The notes under the pieces: generated by a model
Database searches by the model: none
Told to the model about the DNA's origin: nothing
What the model saw: the letters and a program-made list of their open reading frames with translations, nothing else
DNA from: Ampelocalamus luodianensis
Taxonomy: Eukaryota > Streptophyta > Magnoliopsida > Poales > Poaceae
Direction: 5' to 3'
Length of the DNA: 64,000 nt
NCBI GenBank assembly: GCA_036346255.1
Contig: CM070617.1
Location: forward strand, 26,339,080-26,403,079
Made by a program: the position numbers and the translations under genes
Part shown: in pieces, positions 1 through 12,984 of the stretch
How positions within the stretch are numbered: the first letter of the stretch is position 1
Layout: every line of letters starts with the position of its first letter

Positions 1-1162
1 AAATTGAATTCGGAAAAAGTTTACGAGCTTTCGCGAAGTATTTTGTTGTTGTTTTGCGAAATGGAATAGAAATTAGACTCATTGTGACGTGAAAAATATG
101 ATAGATATAAGAACATATACAATGGTATGACGTTAACTGTCTGTAAGTCTTTCACGTAGGATACAAGATGATGTGGAGAGAGAGAGGAAACATATAGAAT
201 TAGGTCGTCTCTTATACAGTAGTCGACGAGACACATTATACAAGAAAAAAACTGTCTATATAGACATAAAAAATATAGTTTATTATAGAAACTGTTTTTA
301 GTGATGCCTATAAATGATTTGAAGAAATACTATAAATAACAGTGATGCATACCATTGTGCATGCGAAATCGGTGGTGCTCACGAGGTGGTTCGTTGAAGA
401 GATAACGAGGGGCTAAACAAATCCTGGGAAATGGTGCAGCGGTTAGTAGGGAATTATCAAAGCCAGGTGAAGAAAATTGCACCAAATGCTCCTGATCGTC
501 TGTGCCGCAACCTACTGGGCCCTTTTTTCTGCGCAACTGCTCGATAGGCAATGCTATTTGCGTCACAAACACATATTGTTTTTGGTCAGCTAGGTTATTT
601 GATCCCCTTTTGCTAGAAGAATCTTCCATTAATAATGTATAATTACAACATAATTACACTCACTAGAAGTATGCTTATACATTCTCCATTTACCCACTAC
701 TATTTCGTAGTCAAACTAACCTGATATTCGAGTGTATCACAAGATGGTCAGCTCAACCGAGACTAGGGACAAAGTTAGCTAAACCTTAGGTTGACCTATC
801 TTTCTTTTTTACTGATTTTTCAATAATTTATCCAAGGGCATTTGATCATGAGCCTTCGGCCATTGTTTCAGAGGCCTAAGATCCAGTTCCGCCCCAGATT
901 GAAACGACGCCATGTGTTTATTTTTAATCTTCTGGAGAGTGAATTATTATAGTCTGCTAGAGTAAAACATATATGAAAAGTTCTTTCACTACTAATCCAA
1001 TTGTAAATAGCCAACGAAGATTAAAAGAGTGGGGTGAGATGAGACTCAGAGTAGCCCACTGTGGGTGCGTATACAGAGGATGACTCCCGACTAGAGATTG
1101 GTATGGTCCAAACGTCACTCCTCCTCTAATGGGACTCACAAAACCAAGGAATCATTATAAAA
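1..1162. other. 5' flank of the bZIP gene, no supported gene
   Basis: The sequence is AT-rich and I recognise no gene, repeat boundary or RNA in it. A 99-codon open frame on the minus strand (330-629) has fairly even amino-acid use but no family I can name, no Kozak context and no flanking splice signals that extend it. It is more likely chance or a small relic. The part nearest the bZIP gene (about 900-1162) probably holds promoter elements, but none can be assigned from sequence alone. Confidence 0.4.
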
Positions 1163-1573
1163 TTGGCCGGAATTCGAGGCACTGCTAAGCTAAGCTCCCC
1201 TCCTGCTGCGGTGCTGCCGCTGGTGCTGGTGCTGGTGGACTCTCCCCGCTCCATTTCTCATTTCTCCTCCCCTTCACCCAAACACGAGATCGCTTGCTTC
1301 CTCAACCCCACCACCACCTCACCCCTTCTCCCTCCTCACAACTCTGTCCGAATACTACTGAACTGATCCGAGTACTAGACCATGCAAAGGTCCTTTTTTT
1401 TTGCAAGACCTCCCCTCTGCGCGTTCTTGATTTGCTTACTGCTGTTGGTGGTAGTGGTGGTGCCGTGGCGGTGGTGTCTATCTTGGAGAAAGAATCCTTG
1501 CTTCTTCTTGAGTTGGCTGGTTGGTGGTGCGAGGTGAAGTGAGGTGAGGAGACAGATAGTAGCACCGGGGTGC

Positions 1574-1594
1574 ATGGTGGTTGATGGAGAGTAG
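1574..1594 (+). promoter_or_regulatory. Minimal upstream ORF overlapping the bZIP start codon
   Basis: An ATG at 1574 opens a six-codon frame (M V V D G E) that ends at a TAG at 1592-1594. It starts 10 nt before the bZIP ATG at 1584 and overlaps it in another frame. Such overlapping uORFs usually lower initiation at the main start. Whether this ATG is in the transcript depends on the transcription start site, which is not visible here. Confidence 0.45.
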
Positions 1595-4500
1595 GCGAGT
1601 AGTAGGAGCGGCGGCGGCTGCGGAAGATGCGCGCGGGGCGATGCCGGGCTTCGGGGCTCCTCAGCACACCATGTACGTGCCCGCGCCGCCACTTCTTGGA
1701 CACCCCTTCTCCATTTCTTGACGGTTTCTTCTCCCATTTACCTGCTCATTTCTGCATGTTCTGTGCTCTCACTTGTCTGCATATGATGTGATATGATCCC
1801 TGATCCCTGATTAGTTAATTGATCATGGTACGCATGGATTGCGGTTGATTGTTTCTGCTTTTCCAGGAGGAAAAGTCGATTGCTTTTCTGATTAGCTCTT
1901 GTCGATGTGGAGTATGGTGACCTTTAGCTCATGTGCCGTAATGATTAGAGGGTAGAGTAACTTTGCTAGTGTAAGGAGGTTTTTGGTTGCTGCTCTTTTT
2001 GTTGTTCTTATGCTTGGGGAGAGCAAGGACTAATGAGCAATAATTGTCATGCGGCCTCAATCCCTGGCTGACATGATACGATAAATTCATTTGTGCCTGG
2101 TCAACTTTCTCAGGGGCTTGCTTATCATTGATCACTGGACCACATATATATGTCCTCCACCAGGATGCTGGAAATCATCACTGTGGTAGGTCCAGATCTT
2201 CAAAGAAACAAAAGAAAAGATGGGTATGTAAGGGTTGGGCATCCACAATCTCATATGGAGTTGGTATATGTTTTGAATGATTGGGGTCAGCTGATGATCT
2301 TCAAAATTCGTAATCTATACATGTAGAACAAACTATTTTTTGTATGGTTCTGAGTCGAATTTATGCTCTTGACTGTAGTGCAACCAAGTGGTCCCTTTGA
2401 TGGTTAGTAAATAGGCACACAAGTTTGCAAACGACGCAATTGAATGCCCATGTGTGATTCTTGTAATGGAAAAGAAATGTATAGGTTTCTTCGATGACTG
2501 TTGCTGAATAGATATTAAGTGATGGGCATAGGATATGTGATACTAAGACAAAAGAAGAAATGAAAAAGTGCCTCTTGTATGCAGTACGTATATTATTTTC
2601 TGACCTGTATCTAATTTTGGTGAACAATGTTTTTCAGCCACACAGATGTGAACAGCATGCAACCTTCTCGAGTTACCGACTTTGTGGGTCTTGCATCTGC
2701 TGGATTCCGAATAGAAGATCTTGCTAATCTTAGTACAAGTATGTATCTCTGTTCTCAATCAAATATGCTGGAAAATTACCTCTTACATATGATGTTTTGT
2801 AGGTCCAGAAACTTCAATTATGGGCCATGTGCATTTTTCTGTTTTGATAAAACAGTTTTGGCTGTACAGTTACAATTCCCTATCATAGATGTCAAAGAAG
2901 TAGTTCTGCTGAGTGTGGATGTACATGAACTACTAAAACCTTTTGTTTGACTGACTCTGGCTTGACTGTTTCTCCTTTATTTTCTGATCTTCAGATACTT
3001 TGTTCAATCTGAAGCCAAATACTCATACCATTATCAACGGCCCCCTTCAGTTTGGAAATTACAGAAAGGTATGCAGGCCATGCACCGATAAGTCCTGGTG
3101 ACAGATCAAACACCCATTTATTAAGTGATATTCCATCTGCAGTGGGAATTGATGCAGTCTTGCACTCCTAATTGCAGTTTATTTCTCCGAATGATACAAC
3201 AACTACAGCAGCAGCAGCAGCAACAGCAACAACAACAACAGTTGGTCCTCAGGCACTAGTACAGCAAAAGGGAACACAACCAAATCTGGTTGCTTTAAGG
3301 ACTGGTAACATTGAGAACTGGGGAGAGTCAACTATGGCTGATACAAGTCCTAGGACTGATACATCAACGGATCCAGACATTGATGAGAGGAATCACATGG
3401 TACCTACCATTCTGAGCTCACTGTTTTGTCAGTCTGTTTTTTTTAATGACATGCTTGTTGTTTACAAAATTGTTGATACTTATAGGTTTTGGAGGTTTGA
3501 AATTTCTTTCAAAAGTCCTTTGCAAAGAGTTTCTTGAATTTGCGATAAGTTCATTTTTGAAATTTCAATATTATATACATGTATAAATGCCTTGAATGAA
3601 TTTTTAGGTGTTAATGTTCCTATACACATCCAGGATGGTGCAATGGATAAATCCATTGTGTGTAGCAGTACACTTTTTATCTACTTTAGATTTGCCATTG
3701 CTCGGTTTTTTGTTAGTACCTAGTTGCCTATAACTTTGTTTAGTGCATGGAAGCTTGATATATATCCATCCTAACCATGTAATCAATTGAATTTAACTCC
3801 CCATTAACACAATTACCAAAATAGTCGTAGGTCTTAGCAATGATATTTTCACTTTACTGGTTATCTGCAGTTTGAACAAGGACAACTTGCTGCCCCCACA
3901 ACTTCTGATTCTAGTGACAAATCAAAGGACAAATCAGATAATAAGGTACTCTTATCACTGCATATTTGATGCTTTCATCATATGAAAACCCACTGTTGAA
4001 AGTAAAGGTCTCTTTTCCAACAGACACTTCGTCGTCTTGCCCAAAATCGTGAAGCTGCCAGGAAAAGCCGTTTAAGAAAGAAGGTTAGCTTGTATGTTCT
4101 TGAAATGTTCACTCTTCAGATTCCATTTATGTTTTGCTCTCATCACCTACTGTGGTAACACACTACTTCATTTATACAATGTACTACATATTTGTTTGAA
4201 TTTAAAGCGTTATCAGTAGACCATGTATTTGTTTTCCACACGAAATTGTGTGCCTAGCTCATGATTGTATCTTCAACAGTAGATTTGATTAGCATATTTT
4301 TTCTGTTATGATCTTGGCCCTACCTTTTTTTTTTCGTTTCTTCTATAGTTGCACCATTTTGATAGAATTGATTGGCATTGTTTCATCATTTTGTTTTCCT
4401 CAGGCGTATATCCAAAACCTTGAGAGCAGCAGATTGAAACTTACTCAGTTAGAGCAAGAGCTTCAGCAGGCTCGCCAACAGGTGGAAGTTTTATATTTCC

Positions 4501-6519
4501 ATGCAGGATTTATCAGATGTTTCTTGAGTTAAACATGCAGCACCTAAATTTGACCAATGCATACTTCTTCAGGGTATTTTTATTTCGACATCGGGAGATC
4601 AGTCTCACTCAATGAGCGGAAATGGTAATAGTATACTCCCATGACTTTTTCTCTTTTCTAAAAGTTTTAGGTTAATGCAGTAGTGTGTATTGTATTTTGT
4701 TATGTGACTCCCAGTCGCCCTTTTCTTGGGTGCTCCTCCTTAGGATGTGGGAGACAAAATAAGGTAGACACAAGCAAAACTAGCTACCATGAGGTCCATG
4801 ACATCTAGCATATGCTTGTATACCTAGAGAAGTATTGCACCTTGTGTAAGATTATAAGTTTACAAGAAGTGTTACCGATGACAAAGCTCTAAATTTTTCT
4901 GTTTGATACCATTATACTGCCAATGCCTTTTTATGTTAATGTTCTCTAATTTGTAGGAGCTTTGGCGTTTGACATGGAGTATGCACGGTGGTTGGAGGAG
5001 CATAACAAGCATATCAATGAGTTGAGGGCTGCTATCAATGCACATGCTGGCGATAATGATCTTCGGAGTATTGTTGATATCATCATGGCACACTATGATG
5101 AAATTTTCAGGCTCAAGGGTGTGGCAGTCAAAGCAGACGTTTTTCATGTGCTGTCAGGAATGTGGAAGACCCCTGCTGAGAGGTGTTTCATGTGGTTAGG
5201 TGGCTTCCGATCATCTGAGCTTCTTAAGGTACCGATCTAGTATTATTTTTTGCATGCACAATTGAATTCCTTGACCTCTCAGGTCATGCCTGTAAACTCC
5301 AAGGCTCTCGCTTATTTTCTTTTTCATTGACCCACCTGAGCTCAACCAAAAATGGAGGGGTTGGGGCTAATTTGGCTTACTGCCTTAAAATGTTTTGTGA
5401 CTGCACACTATTTAATAATGGTGGCCTGGTGGGTTATGCTTGGGCCCCATATGTACGATGAAAAACTCTTCACTTTTGACTGGATGGACTTAGAAGTTAG
5501 AAAAGCTCATAAGTCATGAAATCCATATTTCTAGTCGTGGAGATTATACTATTTTACTGGATTTTATATATGATTTCTTGTTGAAGTTGCCAATCTAGTT
5601 ATGATTATTTTTTTACGGCCCGTACAGAATTCAAAATGATAAAACTTCTGACCAATACCTGCTATGTTCCCATCTAGTTCTTTTTTTACTAACATTTCTG
5701 TTGCAGTTACTTGCAGGTCAATTAGAGCCTCTTACTGAGCAGCAGCTTGCTGGTATATGCAACCTCCAACAGTCCTCCCAACAAGCTGAAGATGCTCTTT
5801 CTCAAGGGATGGAAGCACTACAACAGTCCCTTGCAGAAACCCTAGCATCTGGATCCCTGGGCCATGCAGGATCTTCCGGTAACGTTGCAAACTACATGGG
5901 ACAGATGGCAATGGCTATGGGAAAACTTGGCACCCTAGAAAACTTCCTACGGCAGGTAACTGTTGCAAATCATGTAGTTGTTCATGTCATTACATAATAT
6001 TATTCTCTTTCCTGTGCTTAATTTGCTGGATATTATTCAAGGTGTTTTTGCAGACTATTTGGCCTATGTAATATACTTCATCATTATCGTGGAGAATGAA
6101 ATTTGGGAGCAGCATAGCCAACCTTACTTTGTAATGGAATGCCAACATGATTTTTGATCTATTGAAAAGACTATCTAAAGGGTACTAATAAATAATAAAA
6201 TCCCAATAGAAAGGCAGATATGTGGATTTTAACTGTACATTTATACTTTAACTTATGCAGCAAAGAATAAGAACCATTATATAAGGGGGAATAGCAAGAA
6301 AATGAAGGGAAGAAAAATGTAGATCTCTATTTCAACTTTTGATTATCTGTTTAACAAATGCCTTATATGCAGGCTGATAACCTGCGGCTGCAAACTCTTC
6401 AGCAAATGCAACGCATATTAACCACTCGCCAATCTGCACGAGCTCTACTTGCAATAAGCGACTACTTCTCCCGGCTACGTGCTTTAAGTTCCCTTTGGCT
6501 CGCCCGCCCACGGGAATAA
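1584..6519 (+). CDS. TGA-class bZIP transcription factor (clade D, TGA2-like), 11 coding exons
   Basis: The gene encodes a nuclear basic leucine-zipper factor of the TGA family, which binds as-1/TGACG elements and in other plants works with NPR1-type coactivators in salicylate and redox responses. Coding exons: 1584-1672, 2638-2738, 2995-3068, 3178-3399, 3871-3945, 4024-4083, 4404-4481, 4573-4624, 4957-5228, 5707-5955, 6373-6519. All introns are GT-AG, giving 472 aa in one uninterrupted frame. The bZIP lies in exons 6-7: basic region N195-x7-R203, then zipper leucines at 213, 220 and 227. The DOG1 domain (about 252-335) begins FDMEYARWLEEHNKHINELR, and the C-terminus ends LSSLWLARPRE as in TGA2-type proteins. 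Exon 4 has an Ala/Thr run from GCA/ACA repeats. The N-terminus (about 160 aa before the bZIP) is of the long type seen in rice homologues. It is convergent with the dihydropyrimidinase gene. No lesion is visible, so it is probably functional. Confidence 0.95.
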
Positions 6520-7539
6520 ACTGAATCAATTCATAAATATGATATTGTTAGGTACTGTATCTTAGTGTTATATTAGTCTCATAGGAATTCAGGTATTCCC
6601 TACTCCCTAGATTCTTCACACTGTTAATGTATTGGTGAGAGATTTGGATCATAATCTTTTCATGTATTTGTTCAAGTGAGTGTTCAGTGCGTATTGTAAT
6701 CTGTAGATGACATCATATTATGAGTTATTGGACAAGTTTGTAACATTTTTAAAAAAGAAAATGAAGATGTAAATACTTGCGGAATAATTGAAGATCTTAT
6801 CAAGTGATGGTATTGGAAGGTATGGTTGGCTAAGAAATCATGCAACCTGACAATGGGGTGATACATCACGAGATTTAAACATTTCGATATCTTTTGGCTC
6901 AGTTCTGTTCCTCCAAGAAAAGCTCAGTACAGCACGGATCATGCATCTCACACTTATCCATAATCATCCTCGATTCCCTTCGCATTGGGCATGCATCATG
7001 CTAATTATGTTTTAAGAATTTAATCAAACAATTTGAGTTATGACTGTCTATCATCAGCAAAGCAAGTCTGAACCATTGCGCTGAACTATTCCAGGGGGAA
7101 ATGTATGGAAGTTATAGACTTCCCACACTTACCAAAGTTGCATGTCCTAGTTGTGAAAATAGGATGAACTCAAAACAAACTTGGACTTTTCCAAATCAGA
7201 AAGGTGCATCATATACATAGGGAATTTTACATTTTTACCTATCCTGAATCTGAATTTGAATAAAGCGGTTTGTAACAAGTTAGTTACACATGAGCAAGAC
7301 GGTGTTCACCTTGGAGCAACTTGTTCTTGAACCAGATGGAATGGTGCTACCGTCAGGGGCAATAAGATCAACCATGGATAGGGGCGGATCCAGGTGCAGT
7401 TATTGGGATCATGTGACCCGGTGACCTCGGCACAATCAAATGTGACTCTTTGTATATGCATGAGGTGACCTTAATTGCTCAAGTAAAGCGATGACATCGG
7501 TGACCCAATTTCCTAGATCCGCTACTTACCATGTACAGG
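6520..7539. other. Intergenic 3' region between convergent genes
   Basis: This AT-rich stretch lies between the stop codons of the bZIP (+) and dihydropyrimidinase (-) genes. It must hold both 3' UTRs and polyadenylation regions. I see no further gene or defined repeat. Confidence 0.6.
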
Positions 7540-10500
7540 TTAAGCAGCAGCTCTTCCACGTTGTACAGGAGCTCGAAGGGAAGCTTTGTAGGCAGCATCG
7601 GACTTCTCAATGCCATCAAAGAGGTACCCGAAAGGAGGCGTCCTGATGTATCTTCCTGAACCGGGAACAATGTTCAGAATGCCATCCTCCCATACCACTC
7701 GCCCCCTTGAGATCGTGACTTCTACCATTCCCTACACCAATTGAGCAGAAATGTCCACAAGTTGGATTCGAGTTTTATATCAAATACAGTTGTGAGCAAC
7801 AAGGAACCAACCTTTCCTTTCCTGCCCTCGTACACGTTAGTGTTGGACCTTGAATGGTGTGTGTGGGCACCCATCTCAAAGCTCCTTTTGGGATTTAGGA
7901 TGATGATATCTGCATCAGATCCTTCCAGGATTGCTCCTTTCCGAGGGTATATGTTGAAAATCTTGGCACTGAAAAGATTTGAGTAATTTGTATAAATATA
8001 CTTTAAATAAATAGTGGGGCATTTGACTTAGATACGGAATTTCTGCAATACCATTCTGTGCTTGTCACCCTTACGTAATCGGTGACAGAAATCTGGCCAG
8101 TCTCCTGCACACATTGTATGAATGTCAAAGAACTTAAATACTAGAAATAAAACCAATGGATTACCGATTGGCTAATTTATTTTAACACTATCGACAATTT
8201 TCCTTAGAAAAACCATTGAAAATCTTAACTTACCACCATGCTATCCCAAATTATATGCATCCTTTCTTCAATACCTGGTTCGAGTATTTAAGAGAGATGT
8301 CTTAGCCGGCTTTTATTCACACAGAACAGGCACTCGTTGTGACTACAGTTACCTTTTATATTTAACTATTAGCACTAACACTCACTAGCCCTAAGGATTA
8401 CCATTTACACCATTGGGAATCTTTCTGAAATCATCAGAGCCGAAAGCTTTCTGTGTGGAGTTGAAGGTGCAATGATCGGTTCCTACAAGCTGCATAGAAA
8501 CAAAAAACAGTTGGATGCTTATACTAGTAGGCAATGCACAAGATCCTTTTAGCAAATAATATTCCATTATTGTTTGCCAACTCATCTCCAATTCTCTCTA
8601 AAGAAGCAAAAGAAATATGTTAAGAACTCTGCAACTTTAGGAAATTAGGATGACACAAGTGCATCACCTGTAAAATTCCTGATGAAAGAGCAGCCTGAAG
8701 TGCTTTATTATGCCCTGCTTCCCGGATTGGAGGACTCATCACATACCTAGAAGCATCATATGAGATAAAAGGAATCATAATTACATAAATATATTATCGA
8801 GTTTGTGTTTCTGTGTACATTGAAGCAGTTGTGAAGTCAGGATCCCAAAGCCAAGAATCATCAAGGACTAGCCCAGAAACCACAGGTTCACCGATGACTC
8901 TCTGCCCTGCAAAGTTTTGAGTTTACATCAACTTACGCTTTGTTAACTTTTAGAAATGCTTCCAAAATTAAATCAACTTCGATATTTGGGACATGATCAA
9001 TCGAATGGGACCATCCAGTTCACTGGCCCCAGCACCAGCAAGCTGTTTAAAACCAGCCAAACCTGTGGAACTCTGGTCTGGGAGTACAGAGTAGAAACTA
9101 ACCAATTGATGCATCTTTCTAGGGGCCTGTCTATTCATGTTGTCAAACTACATGTTCATAAAAGAGGTCTGACCTTCTCTTTTAGCCTTGGCAATCTCTT
9201 CCATTGCATCAATGCTCATCACATGAACAACATACAGCGGTGTATTGATGAACTTTGCTAAGCGAATTGCCCGGGCAGTTGCTTCTCCTTCCAACTGCAG
9301 ATAATAAGAAAAAACTTATTACTACTCATTACATTCCTGTGAGAGGAAAGCACAAAAAATCATGATATATCTAACTCATTGCAGTGACTTAATTATTGTA
9401 AAAAAAAACTTGAACATATAATGATAAAGAAGCATAACAGTAAAAGAGAAGGTTCAACTTGGAATTACAATTGGAGGTCTTGAGAGAGCATGCCCTTCTG
9501 GACCAGTTATCCCAAGATCGATCATCCGCAGCTGTCCATCAGCAACAGCATCCCCATTCTCTGCATGAACCATAGCCAGAGCACCAAGAGACTTGCATTT
9601 CTGTAAGCCTTGCAGGAGGAGGTCATCAGTGACCATCAAGGATCCTTTATATGCCATGAAGAACTTGAAAGAATTGATCCCTGAAATGTTGACAATTAAA
9701 ATTTTGACACATTTTGGCACATAAAAATCAATACAATCTTGCATCATGTTATGAGAGATATATCAAATTATAGGAATTTTGTAAAGTTGATTGTCTGGAC
9801 AAAATATAGGAGCCGCTTCATGTAGCAGAATGTAAATTCTTGAGAATAATCAACAATACAGAAAGGCCAGAATATGCACCAACCATGTTCCTTAACCATC
9901 ACTTCCATTTCCCTCGAAATCTCATCATTCCACTTCGTAATGGCCATGTGAAATCCATAATCCATGGCAGATTTTTCTGCTTTCTGTTTGTAGGATTCCA
10001 AGCCTGCAGTTAAGTTTCCATTCACTGGAATGACAAAGTCAATGTGCATTGTTGTCCCACCAGCCAGTGCTGCAGCATGACCACTAAAGAAGTCATCTAT
10101 GGTAACAGTTCCCATGAACTCCATCTCCAGGTGCGTATGAGGGTCAATTCCACCTGTGACATTTGCAAGAATGTTGATGAACTGAACAACAAGCAACAAC
10201 CGATTCCTTAAATATATACCACAGTTGTAAGAATCACCTGGCATGACATACTTTCCAGTTGCATCAATCACTCTGACATTGTCGTCACCAACCTAAAAAT
10301 GACATGAAGACATGAGACTATCAAATTGCAAAGTTGGAAAAGCAAGAGAGGACATGATTTCACCAGAACATTTCATTTCATGGCCAAAGGAGTTCCCATA
10401 AGGGAGAAATAGTGACCCATTCTTGTTTTTAAAAATAAAATAAAATAAAAAAGAAGTGATCCGTTTCATGGATACAAAGAAAAGTCTATCTTCAGTACCA

Positions 10501-11656
10501 TCTCAATAAAAAGGGAAAAGGGAAATTCGTGCTAAAAAATAAAAAGGGAAATATTGTTTTTGCAGGTAACTCTAAGATGCATCTATTTTTGTCTGAAACA
10601 TATCCATTGCTCGCTATGTTAAACCCTGAGCACGGAACAATTTCAGTATGCAAGCTTTATTTTTGCATGGCTTACTTATATTAAGAAAACAAGTAATAAT
10701 ATTAGAATAGGGTAAAAAGACTAGAATATGATAGTAACATAGGACAAAGGACACAGTGATGAGCTCTTGTGCACCCTGCTAAAATGTTCTTAAGAAACAG
10801 AACACGCCATGAACATCTCACATTTTGCTTTGGTTTCCTTTTAACTCATGGACACGACGAATTTCCAACATCGTAAAAAGCTTAATGTCCCGCAAAATAC
10901 AGGAGTAAAACAAGCACATGACAAACAGATAAAAGTAGTTCTACTCTTACAAGGCTCTCGCTGATCTAAAAAAAAGGGGTCAACAAGCTACTTTTTACTG
11001 TCCCAGCATATTTCCATTAGAACTTTTTTTACATTTACCACAAGATTTTGTAATGAACTAATATGAACTCTTCCTAACTAAGCAGTGTCAGCAATCCCAA
11101 TTACTCTAATCTTTTTTCCCCTGTTGAGAGCAACTGAGCAACCCACTTGGCATCCAAGAACATGGCTACAAGTGGGTGCAGCAGAGTGGTTCCTTGGTCG
11201 CAGGGGCCCATACCAAGCCACTTTGGGGGGATTGGAACCATGTCAATTCACCCCGATCCAAAAATTCCAAATCCCAAGCTAGACCAATCCGATCTCGCCA
11301 AGTCAAGGCACAGTAACCAACCAACCACTCACCGGGATGTTCGGCCGGACGGCGACGACCACGCCGTCCTCGACGTACACGTCGGCCTCCTCCGCCCGGT
11401 GCGCGTTCACCACCGTCCCGCCCTTGATCAGGATCCTCGTGCCGTCCCCTTCGCCGCCGCAACCGGCGCCTCCTCCTCCGGCGGCCGCGCAGAACTTCAC
11501 GTGCTCATCCAAATCAAATCACGTGAGAGAAATATCCAACCATGCGACGATCGTGAGACGGAGCGATGCACCCACCTCGTGCGCCGGGTGAGACGCCGCG
11601 ACGGCGACGATGGAGAGCAGGAGCGGGAGCAGGCGGAGGTGGCGGGAGGTCGCCAT
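7540..11656 (-). CDS. PYD2: Dihydropyrimidinase, 13 coding exons
   Basis: Dihydropyrimidinase opens the ring of dihydrouracil or dihydrothymine in the second step of reductive pyrimidine breakdown. Exons on the minus strand: 11656-11576, 11503-11333, 10292-10238, 10153-9884, 9680-9469, 9294-9174, 8906-8819, 8746-8668, 8489-8402, 8274-8234, 8104-8052, 7968-7812, 7731-7540, all GT-AG, 535 aa. Exon 1 encodes a signal peptide (MATSRHLRLLPLLLSIVAVA), matching the secretory-route location reported for plant PYD2. Metal-site residues of the amidohydrolase fold are present: H108-x-H110 (DPHTHLE), the Lys to be carboxylated K198 (SFKFFMAYKG), H231 (VHAENG), H287 (VVHVMS) and D364 (GTDHC). Intron 2 is about 1 kb. 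Exon 7/8 changes a usual Lys codon to Met (ASMYVM). There are no stops or frameshifts. A MULE lies about 335 bp upstream of the ATG. Confidence 0.95.
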
Positions 11657-11991
11657 GGCCCCGGCCGCCACTTCTTGGATGCGCAGCAGAGCGGAGAAGC
11701 AGAGGTAAGAAGACTAGCAGTCTACTCAGCAGCGCGTGCGTCGTATGCGAGAGGAGTATTTACCAAACGGAAGAAAGCTCGATTTGTTGGAACGGCGCAC
11801 ACGCCTCGGTCCCAATCTATCCGGATAAATCTTCTTCCCAGGCTGTTGACTAATATAGCTCAAGAACAACGAATCAAACTGGCACAAATGGCGAATCAAG
11901 CCACGCATGCTACAGATAACATCATCAGGGTCATTGTCGCCGTGTGCCGTAAGAACCGAGGCTTCTTTGAGACTGTGACTGTAACTGTAAC

Positions 11992-12066
11992 GATTTTTTT
12001 TTAAAATAATATTATTTTTAAAGATATTTACAAAAATAAATAGCCGTTTAAAAAAATTACAAAAAT
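11992..12066 (+). repeat. Left terminal inverted repeat of MULE-1
   Basis: This matches the inverse of 20745-20817 over about 75 bp with only a few differences in the leading T/A-rich part. The target duplication lies immediately outside it. Confidence 0.93.
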
Positions 12067-12230
12067 GTGCTGCCGTGCGTTGAATGGCGGCAGAATCTAT
12101 CGCCGATTCAAGCGGCGACGAGGAACTGTCGCCACTCGCGGCGACAAGACTTCCTGTCGCCAGATTGAGCGACGATAGTTCTGTCGCCGATTCAAGCTGG
12201 CGACAGAGGACAATTATAAAATCCCAAAAA
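12067..12230 (+). repeat. Subterminal GCGACA/TCGCC module of MULE-1
   Basis: The short motif CGCCGATTCAAGC and its variants recur with GCGACA/TGTCGC in both orientations (12090-12205). The same motif set recurs at the right end (20605-20740) and again inside the element at 17097-17195. This is typical of MULE subterminal regions that serve as transposase-binding sites and promoters. The binding role is inference. Confidence 0.7.
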
Positions 12231-12424
12231 TCAATCGAATTCATTTTAATTCGAGAAAAAAACAAGAGAGGTTGGAGAGGAGAGAAGAAATTGCGGCGAA
12301 GCCACAGCCGGTTCGTGGCGGTGGAGAGATTGATAGACCATCGGTTTGATCGATCATCTTGTGTTGCGGTAAATATTTACGGCGTGTATGTTACGTCCAA
12401 ACTTTGTAGGTTAGCAAGCGACAA

Positions 12425-12710
12425 TAGCGACATAGAATTGAGTAGGTCGGATACATGTAGTCGAACTCAGTAGTACATATTTTGAGTTGATTAGCGGCGT
12501 AGAATTGCGACTATAGCGACATAGAATTGAGTAGGTTACATAAATTTAGTCGAACATATGCGATACATATTTTGAGTTGTGTAGCGACATAGAAATGCGA
12601 CAATAGCGATATAGAATCGAGTAGGTTACATAAATGTAGCCGAACTGTGTAGTACATATTTTGAGTTGGACATAGAATTGCGACAATAGCGACATAGAAT
12701 TGAGTATGGC
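12425..12710 (+). repeat. About 90-bp tandem repeat, 3.2 copies
   Basis: The unit begins TAGCGACATAGAATTGAGTA at 12425, 12514, 12604 and 12687 (spacing 89, 90, 83) and contains ACATATTTTGAGTTG in each full copy. It lies between the subterminal module and the plant-mobile-domain coding region, in the position of a 5' UTR or first intron. Confidence 0.9.
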
Positions 12711-12984
12711 GCTGGTTGAGTATTTAGTAGTAACATAATTGATGCACGATACTTTTTGATTTGTGAGGAAAACACGAGTAGCTTGTTTAGGTCTAAAAAC
12801 AATGAGAATATTTGTGTGCGGTTATTAGTTGTGTTAGCGCGGTCAATATCCTGTTAGTCTGTTGTTATTAGTTGTATTAGTGCGCGGTCAATTTCGTAGT
12901 TGCTACATAGGCTATGTAAAGATGCATGGAAAAATATGAACTTTCTATCTTCTTTGCATTTTCGGTATGGCCGCGCGAGTGAGT

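Noticed and set aside
330..629. 99-codon minus-strand open frame as a gene
   Set aside because: There is no family match, no splice context and no conserved motif. It is noted only within the flank entry.
11147..12004. A 285-codon open frame on the plus strand
   Set aside because: It overlaps dihydropyrimidinase exons 1-2 on the opposite strand and runs through their GC-rich sequence and the MULE target site. It has no recognisable domain.
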